The translations under genes were made by a program, and so were the position numbers. A model generated the notes under the pieces. It was not told the origin of the DNA. It did not search any database and saw only the letters and a list, made by a program, of their open reading frames with translations. This document shows, in pieces, positions 41,561 to 51,397 of a stretch of 64,000 bases of DNA (its first letter is position 1; each line of letters starts with the position of its first letter). The DNA comes from Vibrio mediterranei (lineage in GTDB: Bacteria > Pseudomonadota > Gammaproteobacteria > Enterobacterales > Vibrionaceae): the NCBI RefSeq assembly GCF_900088415.1, contig NZ_FLLQ01000006.1, positions 186,001 to 250,000 of the forward strand. Reading direction: 5' to 3'.

Positions 41561-43459
41561 GTGAAGCATTTTATTCGAACTCCAGATCAAAGAGCGCTCG
41601 ACCAAGAACCAGAATTCAATCGATTTGTTGAAGCTGCTATGTCGCGTCGTCGTTTTCTAAAAGCAACGGGGGCAGCTGGAACGGCTGGCTTTTTTGCTGC
41701 GAGTCCTATTGGTCAGGCTGTTGCTAACACTATGCCAAGCAAATCGCAGTTAATTGGCTTTGATGCTATTCCTATTTCAACAACCGATACGGTTGAAGTA
41801 CCACAAGGTTATCAGGCAGATGTATTGATCTCTTGGGGTGACGCTATCAAAAAAGGTGCACCAGAGTTTAGCCAATCGAATAATGCGCAGGCGCAGGAAC
41901 TTCAATTTGGTGACAACAATGACGGTATGACGTTTTTCTTAATTTCCAACGACAGAGCTGTTCTTGTTGTGAATAACGAGTACACCAACAACGAGTACCT
42001 TTATGAACATCAAGGTAATAATATTTCAGCAGATGATGCTAGAAAAGCACAGGCAGCACACGGGGTGTCGGTTGTTGAGTTAGAAAAGAACAATGGCAAG
42101 TGGCAAGTGAATGTAGATGGCCGCCTAAACCGTCGAATCACGGCGTACACAGAAATGGAAATGACGGGTATTGCTGCCGGTCATGAACTGCTTAAAACCA
42201 ATGCTGATAAGTCGGGTAAGAAGATACTCGGTACGTTTAATAACTGCGCTAATGGGCAAACGCCGTGGGGGACTTACCTAACTTGCGAAGAGAACTTTAA
42301 TGGCTATTTCGCTAATACTTCGGGGAGTGAATTAGGCGACCGCTATAAGCGTTATGGTCTGGGTAATAAAGACAGAGGGTATGACTGGTATAAGTATGAT
42401 ACGCGTTTTGATATGGCTAAAGACCCTAACGAACCGCATCGTCATGGTTGGGTTGTTGAAGTTGATCCGATGAATCCTAATGCAACCCCAAAAAAGCGTA
42501 GTGCTCTTGGCCGCTTCAAACACGAAAATGCGGCGTTGACGATCAATGATGATGGCCATGTTGTGGTGTATTTAGGTGATGATGAACGTGGTGAGCATTT
42601 ATATAAGTTCATATCCAAGAACAAATACGTAGCAGGTGCAGATTCTAATCGTGATCTCCTTGAAGAAGGAACATTATACGTCGCTAAATTCACAGGTACA
42701 GAAGGTGAATTGAACGGTACTGGTGAGTGGTTGGAGCTAACATGGGGCAAGAATGGCCTAACTCCTGAAAACGGCTTCCCTGATGCGGCTTCAGTGATGA
42801 TCTTCGCTCGAGAGGCCGCTACACAAGTTGGTGCGACGACAATGGACCGCCCTGAATGGGTAGCCGTACATCCGGACAATCAGTCGGTATTTTGTACTTT
42901 GACCAACAATAAACATCGTGGTGTTAAAGAGTCGCAGCCACTGAACACGGTAAACCCAAGAGAAAAGAATCCATATGGTCACATTGTTCGTTGGAGGCCG
43001 ACGAAAGGTGATCACTCTGCAGGAACGTTTAACTGGGATATTTATGTACTTGCGGGCAATCCCGAAGTACACGAAGCTGGTTTGATGGCTGGCAGTGACA
43101 ACATCAATAAGGACAACATGTTCAATAGCCCTGATGGAATTGGTTTTGACCGCGCTGGTAGGTTATGGATTCAAACCGATGGTAAATACTCAAACAAGGG
43201 GGACTTTGCAGGTATGGGCAACAACCAAATGCTTTGTAGTGACCCACAAACGGGTGAAATCCGCCGTTTCCTGACCGGGCCAATAGCCTGTGAGATTACT
43301 GGGTTAACCTTCTCTCCAGACTATAAGACAATGTTTGTTGGTGTGCAGCACCCAGGCGAAGATCTTGCTCCATCACATTTCCCTGAAGGTGGTAAGTCGA
43401 TACCACGTTCATCTGTAATGATGATTACGCGCACAGATGGCGGCATCATCGGGGCCTAA
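41561..43459 (+). CDS. PhoX family (DUF839) protein with Tat signal
   Basis: The protein has 632 aa from a GTG at 41561, chosen because AAGGAAG lies 5 nt upstream; an in-frame ATG at 41489 has no such site. SRRRFLKATGAAGTAGFFAA (about residues 28-47) is a twin-arginine signal, so it is exported folded, as expected for a metal-cofactor enzyme. The rest matches the PhoX/DUF839 beta-propeller family, with NEYTNNEYLYEH, TYLTCEENFNGYF, RHGWVVEVDP and DGIGFDRAGRLWIQTDG. PhoX enzymes are Ca/Fe alkaline phosphatases that release phosphate from organic phosphates. Phosphatase activity here is inferred from family only. Confidence 0.92.
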   Translation: MKHFIRTPDQRALDQEPEFNRFVEAAMSRRRFLKATGAAGTAGFFAASPIGQAVANTMPSKSQLIGFDAIPISTTDTVEVPQGYQADVLISWGDAIKKGAPEFSQSNNAQAQELQFGDNNDGMTFFLISNDRAVLVVNNEYTNNEYLYEHQGNNISADDARKAQAAHGVSVVELEKNNGKWQVNVDGRLNRRITAYTEMEMTGIAAGHELLKTNADKSGKKILGTFNNCANGQTPWGTYLTCEENFNGYFANTSGSELGDRYKRYGLGNKDRGYDWYKYDTRFDMAKDPNEPHRHGWVVEVDPMNPNATPKKRSALGRFKHENAALTINDDGHVVVYLGDDERGEHLYKFISKNKYVAGADSNRDLLEEGTLYVAKFTGTEGELNGTGEWLELTWGKNGLTPENGFPDAASVMIFAREAATQVGATTMDRPEWVAVHPDNQSVFCTLTNNKHRGVKESQPLNTVNPREKNPYGHIVRWRPTKGDHSAGTFNWDIYVLAGNPEVHEAGLMAGSDNINKDNMFNSPDGIGFDRAGRLWIQTDGKYSNKGDFAGMGNNQMLCSDPQTGEIRRFLTGPIACEITGLTFSPDYKTMFVGVQHPGEDLAPSHFPEGGKSIPRSSVMMITRTDGGIIGA

Positions 43460-43476
43460 TAAGGACCTCAAAAACT

Positions 43477-43503
43477 AAAAGAGACTCTATGCGAGTCTCT
43501 TTT
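43477..43503. terminator. Bidirectional terminator between PhoX and DUF805 genes
   Basis: AAAAGAGACTC and GAGTCTCTTTT form a perfect 11-bp stem with a 5-nt loop, with A-run and T-run on the two sides, between convergent genes. Confidence 0.92.
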
Positions 43504-43511
43504 ACTATTCA

Positions 43512-43874
43512 CTAGAGAGAAGAAGGAGCCGCTCCGTATTCATTGTCATGATCACTCTTGAAAATGAAAAAGATGACTAAAATTAGAGCACCTAACAAGG
43601 GAATCAAGTAGAGGAATAACCACCAACCACTCCGACCTGTATCATGCAGTCGTCGGCACCCCACTGCCAAGGTCGGTACTAGTACGGCTAAAGAATAAAA
43701 CGTACCAAATAGCCCGAATTGCTCATTACCGGCACCAACAATTCTATCGATGATGTTGAACAGTAAGGCAATGACAAAGCTGACTAAAACGTAACTCCAG
43801 TACTGCCTCCGTGTCGCTCGTCCATTGAAGTTCGCATAGTTGTTCTTTAAGACATCGATGTAGTTATTCAGCAT
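43512..43874 (-). CDS. DUF805 family membrane protein
   Basis: The protein has 120 aa from the ATG at 43874 with AAAGAG upstream. NYANFNGRATRRQYWSYVL (about 13-31) and LAVGCRRLHDTGRSGWWLFL (about 70-89) are the two conserved blocks of DUF805 (YhaH/YhaI-like). Four membrane helices are predicted. Function is unknown. It may be transcribed with the hybrid kinase gene upstream; the gap is 17 bp. Confidence 0.93.
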   Translation of the reverse strand: MLNNYIDVLKNNYANFNGRATRRQYWSYVLVSFVIALLFNIIDRIVGAGNEQFGLFGTFYSLAVLVPTLAVGCRRLHDTGRSGWWLFLYLIPLLGALILVIFFIFKSDHDNEYGAAPSSL

Positions 43875-43891
43875 AAACACTCTTTGGTTTA

Positions 43892-46312
43892 TCAGGATGC
43901 TTGGAACTTAGAGTCTAGTTTCTCCATCAACACTTCGCGCTTAAAAGGTTTTGGTAAATAGTCATCCATGCCGCTTTGATAGCATTTTTGAATATCGTCA
44001 TCGAGCACTGAGGCCGTTAGCGCAATAATATGAGTTTGCTTAAGAGCTTTCTTAGCTTCGAACTCGCGAATCGCTTTAGTTGCTTCAAAACCATCAAGCA
44101 CAGGCATCATACAATCCATAAGTATAAGTCCAATACTCGAATAGTCACGTTGATAAATCTCAATCGCTTCTTGGCCGTTATTAGCGATAACAAAGCTGAT
44201 GGATAGCTTCTTCAAATTTAAACCAACGATTTGTTGGTTTACTTTATTATCTTCAACAACCAGAATTCTAAAGGTTCTCTTTGGTTTTGAATTAGTATCA
44301 TTGTCGCCAGTCAATTCTGAAGGAGTTTCGGTCTTCTTAAGGTTGCGCAGGCTGTTGATCAATCTGTTACCAAATAGTGGCGATGTTAAAAACGCAGAAA
44401 CCTTTAAGTTATTGGCATCAGCAGCTTCTTTGTTGTCGCGCAATAGGACAATATTATGCTCTTCGAATTGTGATTGAACTGAGGAGAAGTTGGCGTTGCT
44501 ATCAAGAATAATGATCGTATCAGTGGTGAGTTCCAACGTGTTGATGTCTGAGACAGCGGAGTGCGCGAATTTCACCCCGTAACGCTCAAGTTCCGAAAGC
44601 AACAGTGTATTTGGAGAGTCTGTGAAGTATTGAACACATAGTGACGGTTCATCACTGACACTATGGCTGTCGCGGCTGAATTTGAGGTCAAAGTAAAAGT
44701 GACAGCCTTTTCCTTTAATTGATTCAAGATGAATGTTGCCACCCATCATTTCCACCATCTTTGCGCAAATAGCCAAGCCTAAACCGGTGCCGCCATAGTC
44801 TTTCGAGGTATCGGCATCTTCCTGTTTAAACTCTTCAAAAATGTGCTTCTGATTTTTCTCATCAATGCCTATCCCTGTGTCCTGGATGGAAAAGCCAATG
44901 GTGACACTGTCTTCTGTCTGAGCTCTCAACTTTAGAGAGAATTCGATGCTGCCTGTTTCAGTAAACTTAATCGCATTGGAAGCTAAATTCATTAATGTTT
45001 GGCGAACTTTTTGTTCGTCGGCTTTCACATAGTCAGGGATATCTGGATCGATATCGATGAGAATATCGAGTTGTTTCTGCTGTGCTTTGGGTGCGATTAG
45101 TGCCGCAGTATCAAAGATAGTCTCTTTTATTGCTGTCGTGTGAGGACAAATCTCTAAATGCCCGGATTCGATTTTTGAAAGATCGAGTATATCGTTAATC
45201 AGCATGAGTAAGGTCTGGGACGATGCATTGATGGTCGTCAGGTAATCTTTTTGGATGGCACTAAGCTTGGAATCTCCGAGGATCTCAGTCATACCTAAAA
45301 TACCGTTAAGTGGCGTACGAATCTCATGAGACATATTTGCCAGAAATGCGCTCTTAGCTCGATTCGCTTGTTTCTCTTGTTCTCGAGCATCAATCAGTTT
45401 TTTCTCTAGGGTAGAGGTTTGTCTAACAACATAAAGTAGGATGAGAACAATGGCAGTGATAAGCGAAATTGTAGCAAGAGATTGATGATTTTGATGTTTA
45501 CCGATTTCGCTGTTTATCTGTTTTGGTAAGACATTAAACAGGGTATTCAGTTTGCCTTCCAGCTTATGAATGGTGGTTCTAAGTTCACCAAGTTGTCCTT
45601 CTTGATAGGAGTAACCAAAATTCTCGTACGCGCTTTGCAGCGCATAAAAAGCAAGTCGGAACTGCTGAAATCTATATAGGAGTTCGTATGAGGAGTTCTG
45701 AGCGCTTATCTCTGATTGCATTTGAACGAGGGTTCGTTCAATTCTTGGTAGAACAGTAGGGTCAAACTCGGCGAAGAACTGATACATCAAATCTTTGGTT
45801 GTTAGAGCAATATAATCAAGTGGTGTCGAATTGGCTTGAATCAAGGCATATTCAAATGCGAGTGCCTTCTGCTTTAAATTATCAATAAGGCCGGGTTCAC
45901 CTTCTGAACCATGAATAAGTAACACGATATCAGCCAATAAGTAGAAGCGTTGAACATAGTCATCGACATGTGATAGGGCCAACTGACCATCGTAATCTGT
46001 GTTAAGTCCAGAATTTATAATGGTTGCATTTATCGAACCTAATTCCTCTAGAATGTTTTGATAATCCGTTTCCATTTTCTGTAGATAGATTTGGTCGACT
46101 CTATCAACAAAATCTTTTTCGTGACGACGCATCATTAGCATGTTGTTTGATGCGGTAAGAATGCTCTTTTGAAGCGAAATCAATTGGTTTTTGGTGCTAT
46201 CAACAGAATGTTGTGTATAGAAAAATAAGGCTAAGAAACTAAGAATGGCAAACGCACCCAAAATGAGGGTCTTTCGAATAGCCTGAGTGGGAGAGGTGTT
46301 GGTGTTGCTCAT
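43892..46312 (-). CDS. Hybrid sensor histidine kinase
   Basis: The protein has 806 aa. A membrane helix near residues 15-33 and another near 278-297 enclose a periplasmic helical sensor region of about 240 residues. A coiled coil leads to the HisKA box FLANMSHEIRTPLNGILGM (His329), then an HATPase_c domain with NLASNAIKFT, DTGIGI and GTGLGL. A diverged receiver-like segment follows (about 560-650), then a full receiver domain (RILVVEDNKVNQQ to LPKPF, phospho-acceptor Asp733). There is no HPt domain, so phosphate must go to a separate protein. No cognate regulator is adjacent. Confidence 0.94.
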   Translation of the reverse strand: MSNTNTSPTQAIRKTLILGAFAILSFLALFFYTQHSVDSTKNQLISLQKSILTASNNMLMMRRHEKDFVDRVDQIYLQKMETDYQNILEELGSINATIINSGLNTDYDGQLALSHVDDYVQRFYLLADIVLLIHGSEGEPGLIDNLKQKALAFEYALIQANSTPLDYIALTTKDLMYQFFAEFDPTVLPRIERTLVQMQSEISAQNSSYELLYRFQQFRLAFYALQSAYENFGYSYQEGQLGELRTTIHKLEGKLNTLFNVLPKQINSEIGKHQNHQSLATISLITAIVLILLYVVRQTSTLEKKLIDAREQEKQANRAKSAFLANMSHEIRTPLNGILGMTEILGDSKLSAIQKDYLTTINASSQTLLMLINDILDLSKIESGHLEICPHTTAIKETIFDTAALIAPKAQQKQLDILIDIDPDIPDYVKADEQKVRQTLMNLASNAIKFTETGSIEFSLKLRAQTEDSVTIGFSIQDTGIGIDEKNQKHIFEEFKQEDADTSKDYGGTGLGLAICAKMVEMMGGNIHLESIKGKGCHFYFDLKFSRDSHSVSDEPSLCVQYFTDSPNTLLLSELERYGVKFAHSAVSDINTLELTTDTIIILDSNANFSSVQSQFEEHNIVLLRDNKEAADANNLKVSAFLTSPLFGNRLINSLRNLKKTETPSELTGDNDTNSKPKRTFRILVVEDNKVNQQIVGLNLKKLSISFVIANNGQEAIEIYQRDYSSIGLILMDCMMPVLDGFEATKAIREFEAKKALKQTHIIALTASVLDDDIQKCYQSGMDDYLPKPFKREVLMEKLDSKFQAS

Positions 46313-46718
46313 CAATCCATGTCCTTATGGTACGACGTTTTTGCAAAGCGTAGTGTAACTCAAAACCAGCGTAACAAAAATGAAACAAAAAAGGATAGAG
46401 TTAGTTCTCACACGCTTAATTTTGGTAGAACAGAGTCAATGCTTTGTAGCAACTTGTATTTTTGTGTATGTATGAAGCAACGGTATAAGGTTGAGGAATA
46501 AGATTTCATTAGTGCAAAGATGATTGGATATATTATCTGGCAGTGTTTTAATTTTGTATGAAATAAAATATATAGAGGATTATCCTGTATATTTTGTTGG
46601 TGAGTGATTGCTTGATAAAATGGCGAATACTTGTCTGTATTTACAATGATTTCGTGATGAAAATTTCCCGCCCAAATCTGTGGCATGATGGGTAAAAACG
46701 CAACACTTAAGGGAATCC
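46313..46718 (+). other. Divergent intergenic region, hybrid kinase and tricorn protease
   Basis: No gene is supported. Several open frames overlap here on both strands but lack ribosome-binding sites and protein-like composition. The AT-rich part near 46500-46600 presumably contains the protease promoter; AAGGGAA at 46709-46715 is its ribosome-binding site. Confidence 0.45.
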
Positions 46719-49700
46719 ATGAAATTTTCACATTTAGCCCGAGTGGGCTTTATCCTTTTCTCTGCTAGCCACGCCTCTTTGCTTATTGCACAAACATCAG
46801 AGGGCTCATCATGGTATCGAGACATTGCTATTTCTCCGAACGGTGATCAGATTGCATTTACTTACAGTGGCCAAGTCTGGGTAGCTAACGCAAAGGGTGG
46901 CGATGCGGTTCCGCTTACAAGTGAGACGGTTTATAGCTCAAATCCTGTATGGTCTCCTGACGGACAGTCGTTAGCATACCAATCTAACCAGTATGGTCGG
47001 GGAGATGTGTTTGTTTTGAACATGAACACTCATAAATCTCGACGGTTAACTTTCCACGGTAGCGAGGATATCCCATATTCCTTTAGTGCCGATGGTAGCC
47101 AAGTCTTATTTCAATCTTTTAGGATTGGTAATGGTGATAGTGAATTAAATAACGGATTCTTTGGTCGTTCATACAGACTTTACGCAGTTCCTGCAAAGGG
47201 TGGTCGAGAGCAGGTTTTGTTAGAAAATTCAGTGAGCAGTTATTCGGTCTCTCATGATGGTAGTCAGGCTTTGTATACTGATTTGCCTTCTTATACCGAA
47301 CAACAGTGGCGCAAAGGAGCTCAATCAGATGCAGCAAGAGATATCTGGAAATATGATGCTAAAAGTCACAAACACACACAATTAACAACGTTTAGAGGTG
47401 AAGATCGCAATGCAGTTTGGTCTGAGGATGACCAGTCCATGTATTTCTTATCTGAACGTTCAGGCAGTTTTAACATCTGGAAGCAATCTTTGACTGAGCC
47501 TGAAGGTGATGCTGTTGCCGTAACTCATCATCAAAAGTTACCCGTTAGGTTTTTGTCGATTAGCACCCAAGGTGATTTAGCTTACGGGTTTGACGGTGGT
47601 ATTTGGCTTAAGAGGAAAGGCGATAAGGCAGCTCATGAAGTTGACATCAAAATACGTAAAGCGCGCAGTGATAGCAGTACTAGCAACGTGAATTTGGCTT
47701 ATGAGATTACTGAACTAGCGGTATCACCAACAGCTCCGGAAGTCGCCGTCGTAGCTCGAGGGGAGGTATTTGTCATCTCTACGTTGACCGGAGAGGCTCG
47801 TCGATTGACGAATACCCCACAAGCAGAAAGAGACATTTCGTTCGCGAGTGATGGAATGACATTACTTTATGGCTCTGAGCGAGCAGGGAATTGGGATTTA
47901 TTTGCGAGTCATATAGGCGATCACGATAAGAGCTTTCTTACGGCAAGTCAGATAACAGAACAGCAACTCACGGATACGCCGGTAGATGAGACCCAACCTG
48001 TGTTGTCTCATGATGACACACGCATCGCATACAGAGAATCAAGAAATACGTTAAAAGTAATGACTATTGAAGATGGCGCCATAACGACACTTCTTAATAG
48101 TCAATCTATGTATTCCTACGAGGACTCAGATTGGCGCTATCAGTGGTCGCCAGATGATCAGTATATTGTATCTCGTGATGGTAGTACGTTAAGTGCTAAT
48201 AATATTGTTCTACTTGATAGCAAAGGCGAGAACAAACCCATCACATTGAGCTACAGCGGATTTGTTCAATTTGCACCAAAGTTCTCTGATGATGGTCAGG
48301 TTGTTTACTGGACTTCAGACAAAGACGGACTGACAGAACTGGATGGCAGTACCGTAAATGGTGACGTATATGCGGTCACTCTAAATAAAAAAACAGAAGC
48401 AAACTTGGGTCTATCTCAAGACCAAGCGTGGTTAGCTGAGCAAGAAGAACATGCTTCTGCTCCAAACAATAAAACTCTGATTGATGTCAACGACCTTCAA
48501 GATAGAATCCACCGCTTAACGCCTTATTCTATGTCAGTTTTGGCGAGTTACCTTTCTCCCGACAACACTGAAATGGTTGTTGCCAATCAACGCGGCGATG
48601 ATATCGAATTTGTGCACCTGAATCTTTTAACAGGGGATCATGAAGTGATGTTCACACGCTCCGAGGATGACATCCAAGCCATGACGGTAACGCCTGACAG
48701 AACGATGTTGATGCTCATTGGTCATGGACAACTAGAGAAAATCGATTTAGCTAATGGCGATAGTGAGGACGTTCATTTTAGCTTGGATGCAGAATATGAC
48801 TTTGCGAAAGAAACACAGTATATATTTGACCATGTATGGCGCTTGACCAAGACAAAATTCTACGACAAGAACTTACATGGAGTTGACTGGGATTGGTATA
48901 GAGAGGCGTATGCAAAACATTTATCAAGCATACATAATTATAATGACTTTGCTCAGTTGTTAAGTGAGTTGGCTGGTGAGTTGAACGCCTCACACACTGG
49001 TTCTACGTATAGGATGCATCCTGGTAGTTGGGAGTCGCCAGCATCACTTGGCATTATTTACGATGATAAATATCAAGGGAAAGGTGCAAGAGTTCGTAGC
49101 GTTCTACTAGGAGGGCCAGCAGATCTACCGAATAACCCGATTAAATCAGGTAGCATTATTTACTCGGTGAACGGGGTAGATGTTCAACCTGGCAAGGATA
49201 TTTATCCATTGCTTAATAACCTAGAAGGTAAAGTAACTCGACTGTCTGTTCTTACTCCTGGGAATAAGAAAACGATATCCGTAGCCGTTAAGCCTGTCTC
49301 GTTATCTGACGAAGCGAAACTCTCGTATAAACGTTGGGTAACGGAGCGTGAAGTACTTACCAATAAGTTATCAAATGGGCGTCTGGGCTATATCCATATT
49401 CCTGAGATGGGTAACGATTCATACCGTCAGCTAGTCAACAAATTGTTCGGTCGATATCGAGATAAAGAAGCAGTTGTTATTGATGTCCGATACAATGTCG
49501 GAGGGAACCTACATGATCAAATAATGAATCTATTATCTGGTGTGAGACACAGTTCCGCGGTATCGAGAGATGGCTATTCAGCAGGCTCATTTCCACTTCG
49601 CCGTTGGGCAAAACCTAGCATAATGTTAGCGAATGCATCGAGTTACTCAGATGGTTCAGTTGTACCTTACTTTTATCAGAAAGAGGGAATTGGAAAACTA

Positions 49701-49934
49701 GTGGGTGAACGTGTACCAGGAACGGGAACCTACGTGCTTTGGGAAAACCAGCAAGAAACATTATTGGAATATGGTGTACCGCAACTTGGCTTCAAAAATG
49801 ATCAGGGTAAGTGGTTCGAGAACAATGAGGTGAAGCCTAATATCTTGGTTTATAACTCACCTGACGACGTCGCTTCTGACAGAGACCGCCAACTAAGCGT
49901 TGCTGTTAAGGAGTTACTGGCAAAGCTGAACTAA
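46719..49934 (+). CDS. Tricorn-type S41 peptidase, exported
   Basis: The protein has 1071 aa. A Sec signal peptide (about 1-25, ending SLLIAQ) indicates a periplasmic location. Two WD40/TolB-like beta-propellers cover about 30-690 (AISPNGDQIAF, WSPDGQSLAYQ and similar repeats). A C1 helical domain, a PDZ domain (about 770-860) and an S41 C-terminal protease domain follow. The tricorn active site is present: Ser758-His759 in ASHTGST and nucleophile Ser977-Asp978 in SSYSDGS, with VIDVRYNVGGNL as the S41 strand motif. It should trim peptides in the periplasm. AAGGGAA precedes the start. Confidence 0.95.
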   Translation: MKFSHLARVGFILFSASHASLLIAQTSEGSSWYRDIAISPNGDQIAFTYSGQVWVANAKGGDAVPLTSETVYSSNPVWSPDGQSLAYQSNQYGRGDVFVLNMNTHKSRRLTFHGSEDIPYSFSADGSQVLFQSFRIGNGDSELNNGFFGRSYRLYAVPAKGGREQVLLENSVSSYSVSHDGSQALYTDLPSYTEQQWRKGAQSDAARDIWKYDAKSHKHTQLTTFRGEDRNAVWSEDDQSMYFLSERSGSFNIWKQSLTEPEGDAVAVTHHQKLPVRFLSISTQGDLAYGFDGGIWLKRKGDKAAHEVDIKIRKARSDSSTSNVNLAYEITELAVSPTAPEVAVVARGEVFVISTLTGEARRLTNTPQAERDISFASDGMTLLYGSERAGNWDLFASHIGDHDKSFLTASQITEQQLTDTPVDETQPVLSHDDTRIAYRESRNTLKVMTIEDGAITTLLNSQSMYSYEDSDWRYQWSPDDQYIVSRDGSTLSANNIVLLDSKGENKPITLSYSGFVQFAPKFSDDGQVVYWTSDKDGLTELDGSTVNGDVYAVTLNKKTEANLGLSQDQAWLAEQEEHASAPNNKTLIDVNDLQDRIHRLTPYSMSVLASYLSPDNTEMVVANQRGDDIEFVHLNLLTGDHEVMFTRSEDDIQAMTVTPDRTMLMLIGHGQLEKIDLANGDSEDVHFSLDAEYDFAKETQYIFDHVWRLTKTKFYDKNLHGVDWDWYREAYAKHLSSIHNYNDFAQLLSELAGELNASHTGSTYRMHPGSWESPASLGIIYDDKYQGKGARVRSVLLGGPADLPNNPIKSGSIIYSVNGVDVQPGKDIYPLLNNLEGKVTRLSVLTPGNKKTISVAVKPVSLSDEAKLSYKRWVTEREVLTNKLSNGRLGYIHIPEMGNDSYRQLVNKLFGRYRDKEAVVIDVRYNVGGNLHDQIMNLLSGVRHSSAVSRDGYSAGSFPLRRWAKPSIMLANASSYSDGSVVPYFYQKEGIGKLVGERVPGTGTYVLWENQQETLLEYGVPQLGFKNDQGKWFENNEVKPNILVYNSPDDVASDRDRQLSVAVKELLAKLN

Positions 49935-49965
49935 GATAGGCAGCTACATATAAGTGTTTAGCTTT

Positions 49966-50000
49966 GAAGGCCCTTGGACTTTAAGTTCAGGGGCCTTTTC
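49966..50000 (+). terminator. Terminator after the tricorn protease gene
   Basis: AAGGCCCTT and AGGGGCCTTTT form a stem with a loop of about 12 nt, ending in a T-run, 31 bp after the stop codon. Confidence 0.85.
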
Positions 50001-50060
50001 TATGGAAGAAGGTAAACATGTTATTGTGCAAGGTATTAATGTTAAAGCGCTGTGAGAGTT

Positions 50061-50076
50061 TGTGAAAAAGATCACG
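50061..50076. promoter_or_regulatory. Candidate CRP-binding site
   Basis: TGTGAAAAAGATCACG matches the TGTGA-N6-TCACA consensus at 9 of 10 positions. It lies 566 bp upstream of phaB, far for direct activation unless the phaB transcript starts well upstream. Confidence 0.4.
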
Positions 50077-50641
50077 TCTTAATGAAAAGCACCAAAATAA
50101 TGTGTATTGCATCAGTATGGTGCTTTGGCTATATATATCTACATCAGACCATTTACATTTGATGATATTTAAGCTTTAGCTCTAAATAAATATCTCATAT
50201 CTTTCAGTGATCTATATTATTCAATCTAAGAATAATGTGATGGAAATTATCAATTGTAATTAAATGTTATTGATAGATACCAATCATTATTTTGGTGCAT
50301 GGCTAGTCTTTATTAATACTACTATAAAATTAAAGTTGTTGTTATTTAAAGGCTTGGTGAGGATTTGGTTCTGGGTTTTGCTTCAGGAAAAAAGGGGAAT
50401 AAAATGTAATTTAGTGATTTCATGATTGTGATCAGTATCTAAGTAATACTCCGTGCAACGATTAAAGGGTGGTTAAATATTAAGATTTCATTAATTTAAT
50501 ATCCATAAGTCAAAGCGTAACAAAAGCTCAGTAATATCAATAATAAAGTCAGTCATCATAATAAATGCGCAAGTTAGGACGTCAGAATTTAGTTTGTTTA
50601 CATCAATAGCTAAATGCTAGTTGCTAGGAATGGAGTCATTA

Positions 50642-51382
50642 ATGAAGAAGCTCGCAATAATCACCGGTTCAAAAGGCGGAATTGGTTCCGCAATATCATC
50701 TGCAATTGTCGATAAAGGATATCGTCTGATTGCTACCTATAACACAGGTAACTATTCATGCGCTAAGGAATGGTTCGACAGCAAGGGTTTCACAGAAGAC
50801 CAAGTAAGGCTGTTTGAACTGGATGTTACGAATACTGAGGAGTGTAACGAAAAGCTAAATCAACTTCAGCAAGAAGAAGGGACATTTGATCTGGTCGTAA
50901 ACAATGCCGGTATTACGAGGGATGGCCAGTTTAAGAAAATGAAGGCTGAAGCGTGGTTTGATGTCATCAACACTAATCTGAATAGTGTTTATAACGTGAC
51001 GCAACCTCTTTTCGCGGCTATGTGTGAAAAAGGTAATGGCCGTGTCATCAATATCTCATCGGTAAATGGTCAAAAAGGGCAGTTTGGCCAAGCGAATTAC
51101 GCTGCAGCAAAAGCTGGAATGATTGGCTTTACCAAAGCGCTTGCTTCAGAAGGTGCTAGATCTGGAGTTACAGCAAATGTTGTTGCACCTGGTTATACAG
51201 GCACGCCTATGGTTGAGGCCATGCGTGAAGACGTTCTCGATTCCATTAAAAGCACCATTCCACTGAAACGCCTAGCAAAACCAGAAGAAGTTGCCGCCAC
51301 GGTAGCATTTTTGGCAAGTGAAGAGGCCGCTTACATCACAGGTGAAACGGTTGCCATCAATGGCGGCCTATACATGGCGTAA
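50642..51382 (+). CDS. phaB: Acetoacetyl-CoA reductase
   Basis: The protein has 246 aa from ATG 50642, with GGAG 6 nt upstream; in-frame ATGs earlier lack a site. It reduces acetoacetyl-CoA to (R)-3-hydroxybutyryl-CoA with NADPH, the second step of PHB synthesis. SDR motifs are ITGSKGGIG (about 7-15), NNAG (about 87), and the catalytic Ser with YAAAK (Tyr about 151). VNGQKGQFGQANYAAAKAGM is characteristic of PhaB rather than FabG. It is the first gene of the operon; phaA follows after 15 bp. Confidence 0.96.
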   Translation: MKKLAIITGSKGGIGSAISSAIVDKGYRLIATYNTGNYSCAKEWFDSKGFTEDQVRLFELDVTNTEECNEKLNQLQQEEGTFDLVVNNAGITRDGQFKKMKAEAWFDVINTNLNSVYNVTQPLFAAMCEKGNGRVINISSVNGQKGQFGQANYAAAKAGMIGFTKALASEGARSGVTANVVAPGYTGTPMVEAMREDVLDSIKSTIPLKRLAKPEEVAATVAFLASEEAAYITGETVAINGGLYMA

Positions 51383-51397
51383 TCAAGGGAACAGATA

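Larger units (their letters stand above)
49935..50641 (+). other. Long AT-rich region upstream of the PHB operon
   Basis: About 700 bp without a supportable gene. It contains the tricorn terminator, a CRP-like site, and an inverted repeat AAAGCACCA (50086-50094) / TGGTGCTTT (50118-50126) with a 23-nt loop. The remainder to 50620 is AT-rich. The length suggests complex control of the PHB genes or a small RNA, but neither can be shown. Confidence 0.5.

Noticed and set aside
42332..43072. Antisense open frames of up to 145 codons within the PhoX gene
   Set aside because: The PhoX frame has clear family motifs throughout, and the antisense products look unrelated to any protein.
46319..46731. 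Overlapping open frames on both strands between the hybrid kinase and the tricorn protease
   Set aside because: Low-complexity composition, no ribosome-binding sites, and overlap with the protease signal peptide region.
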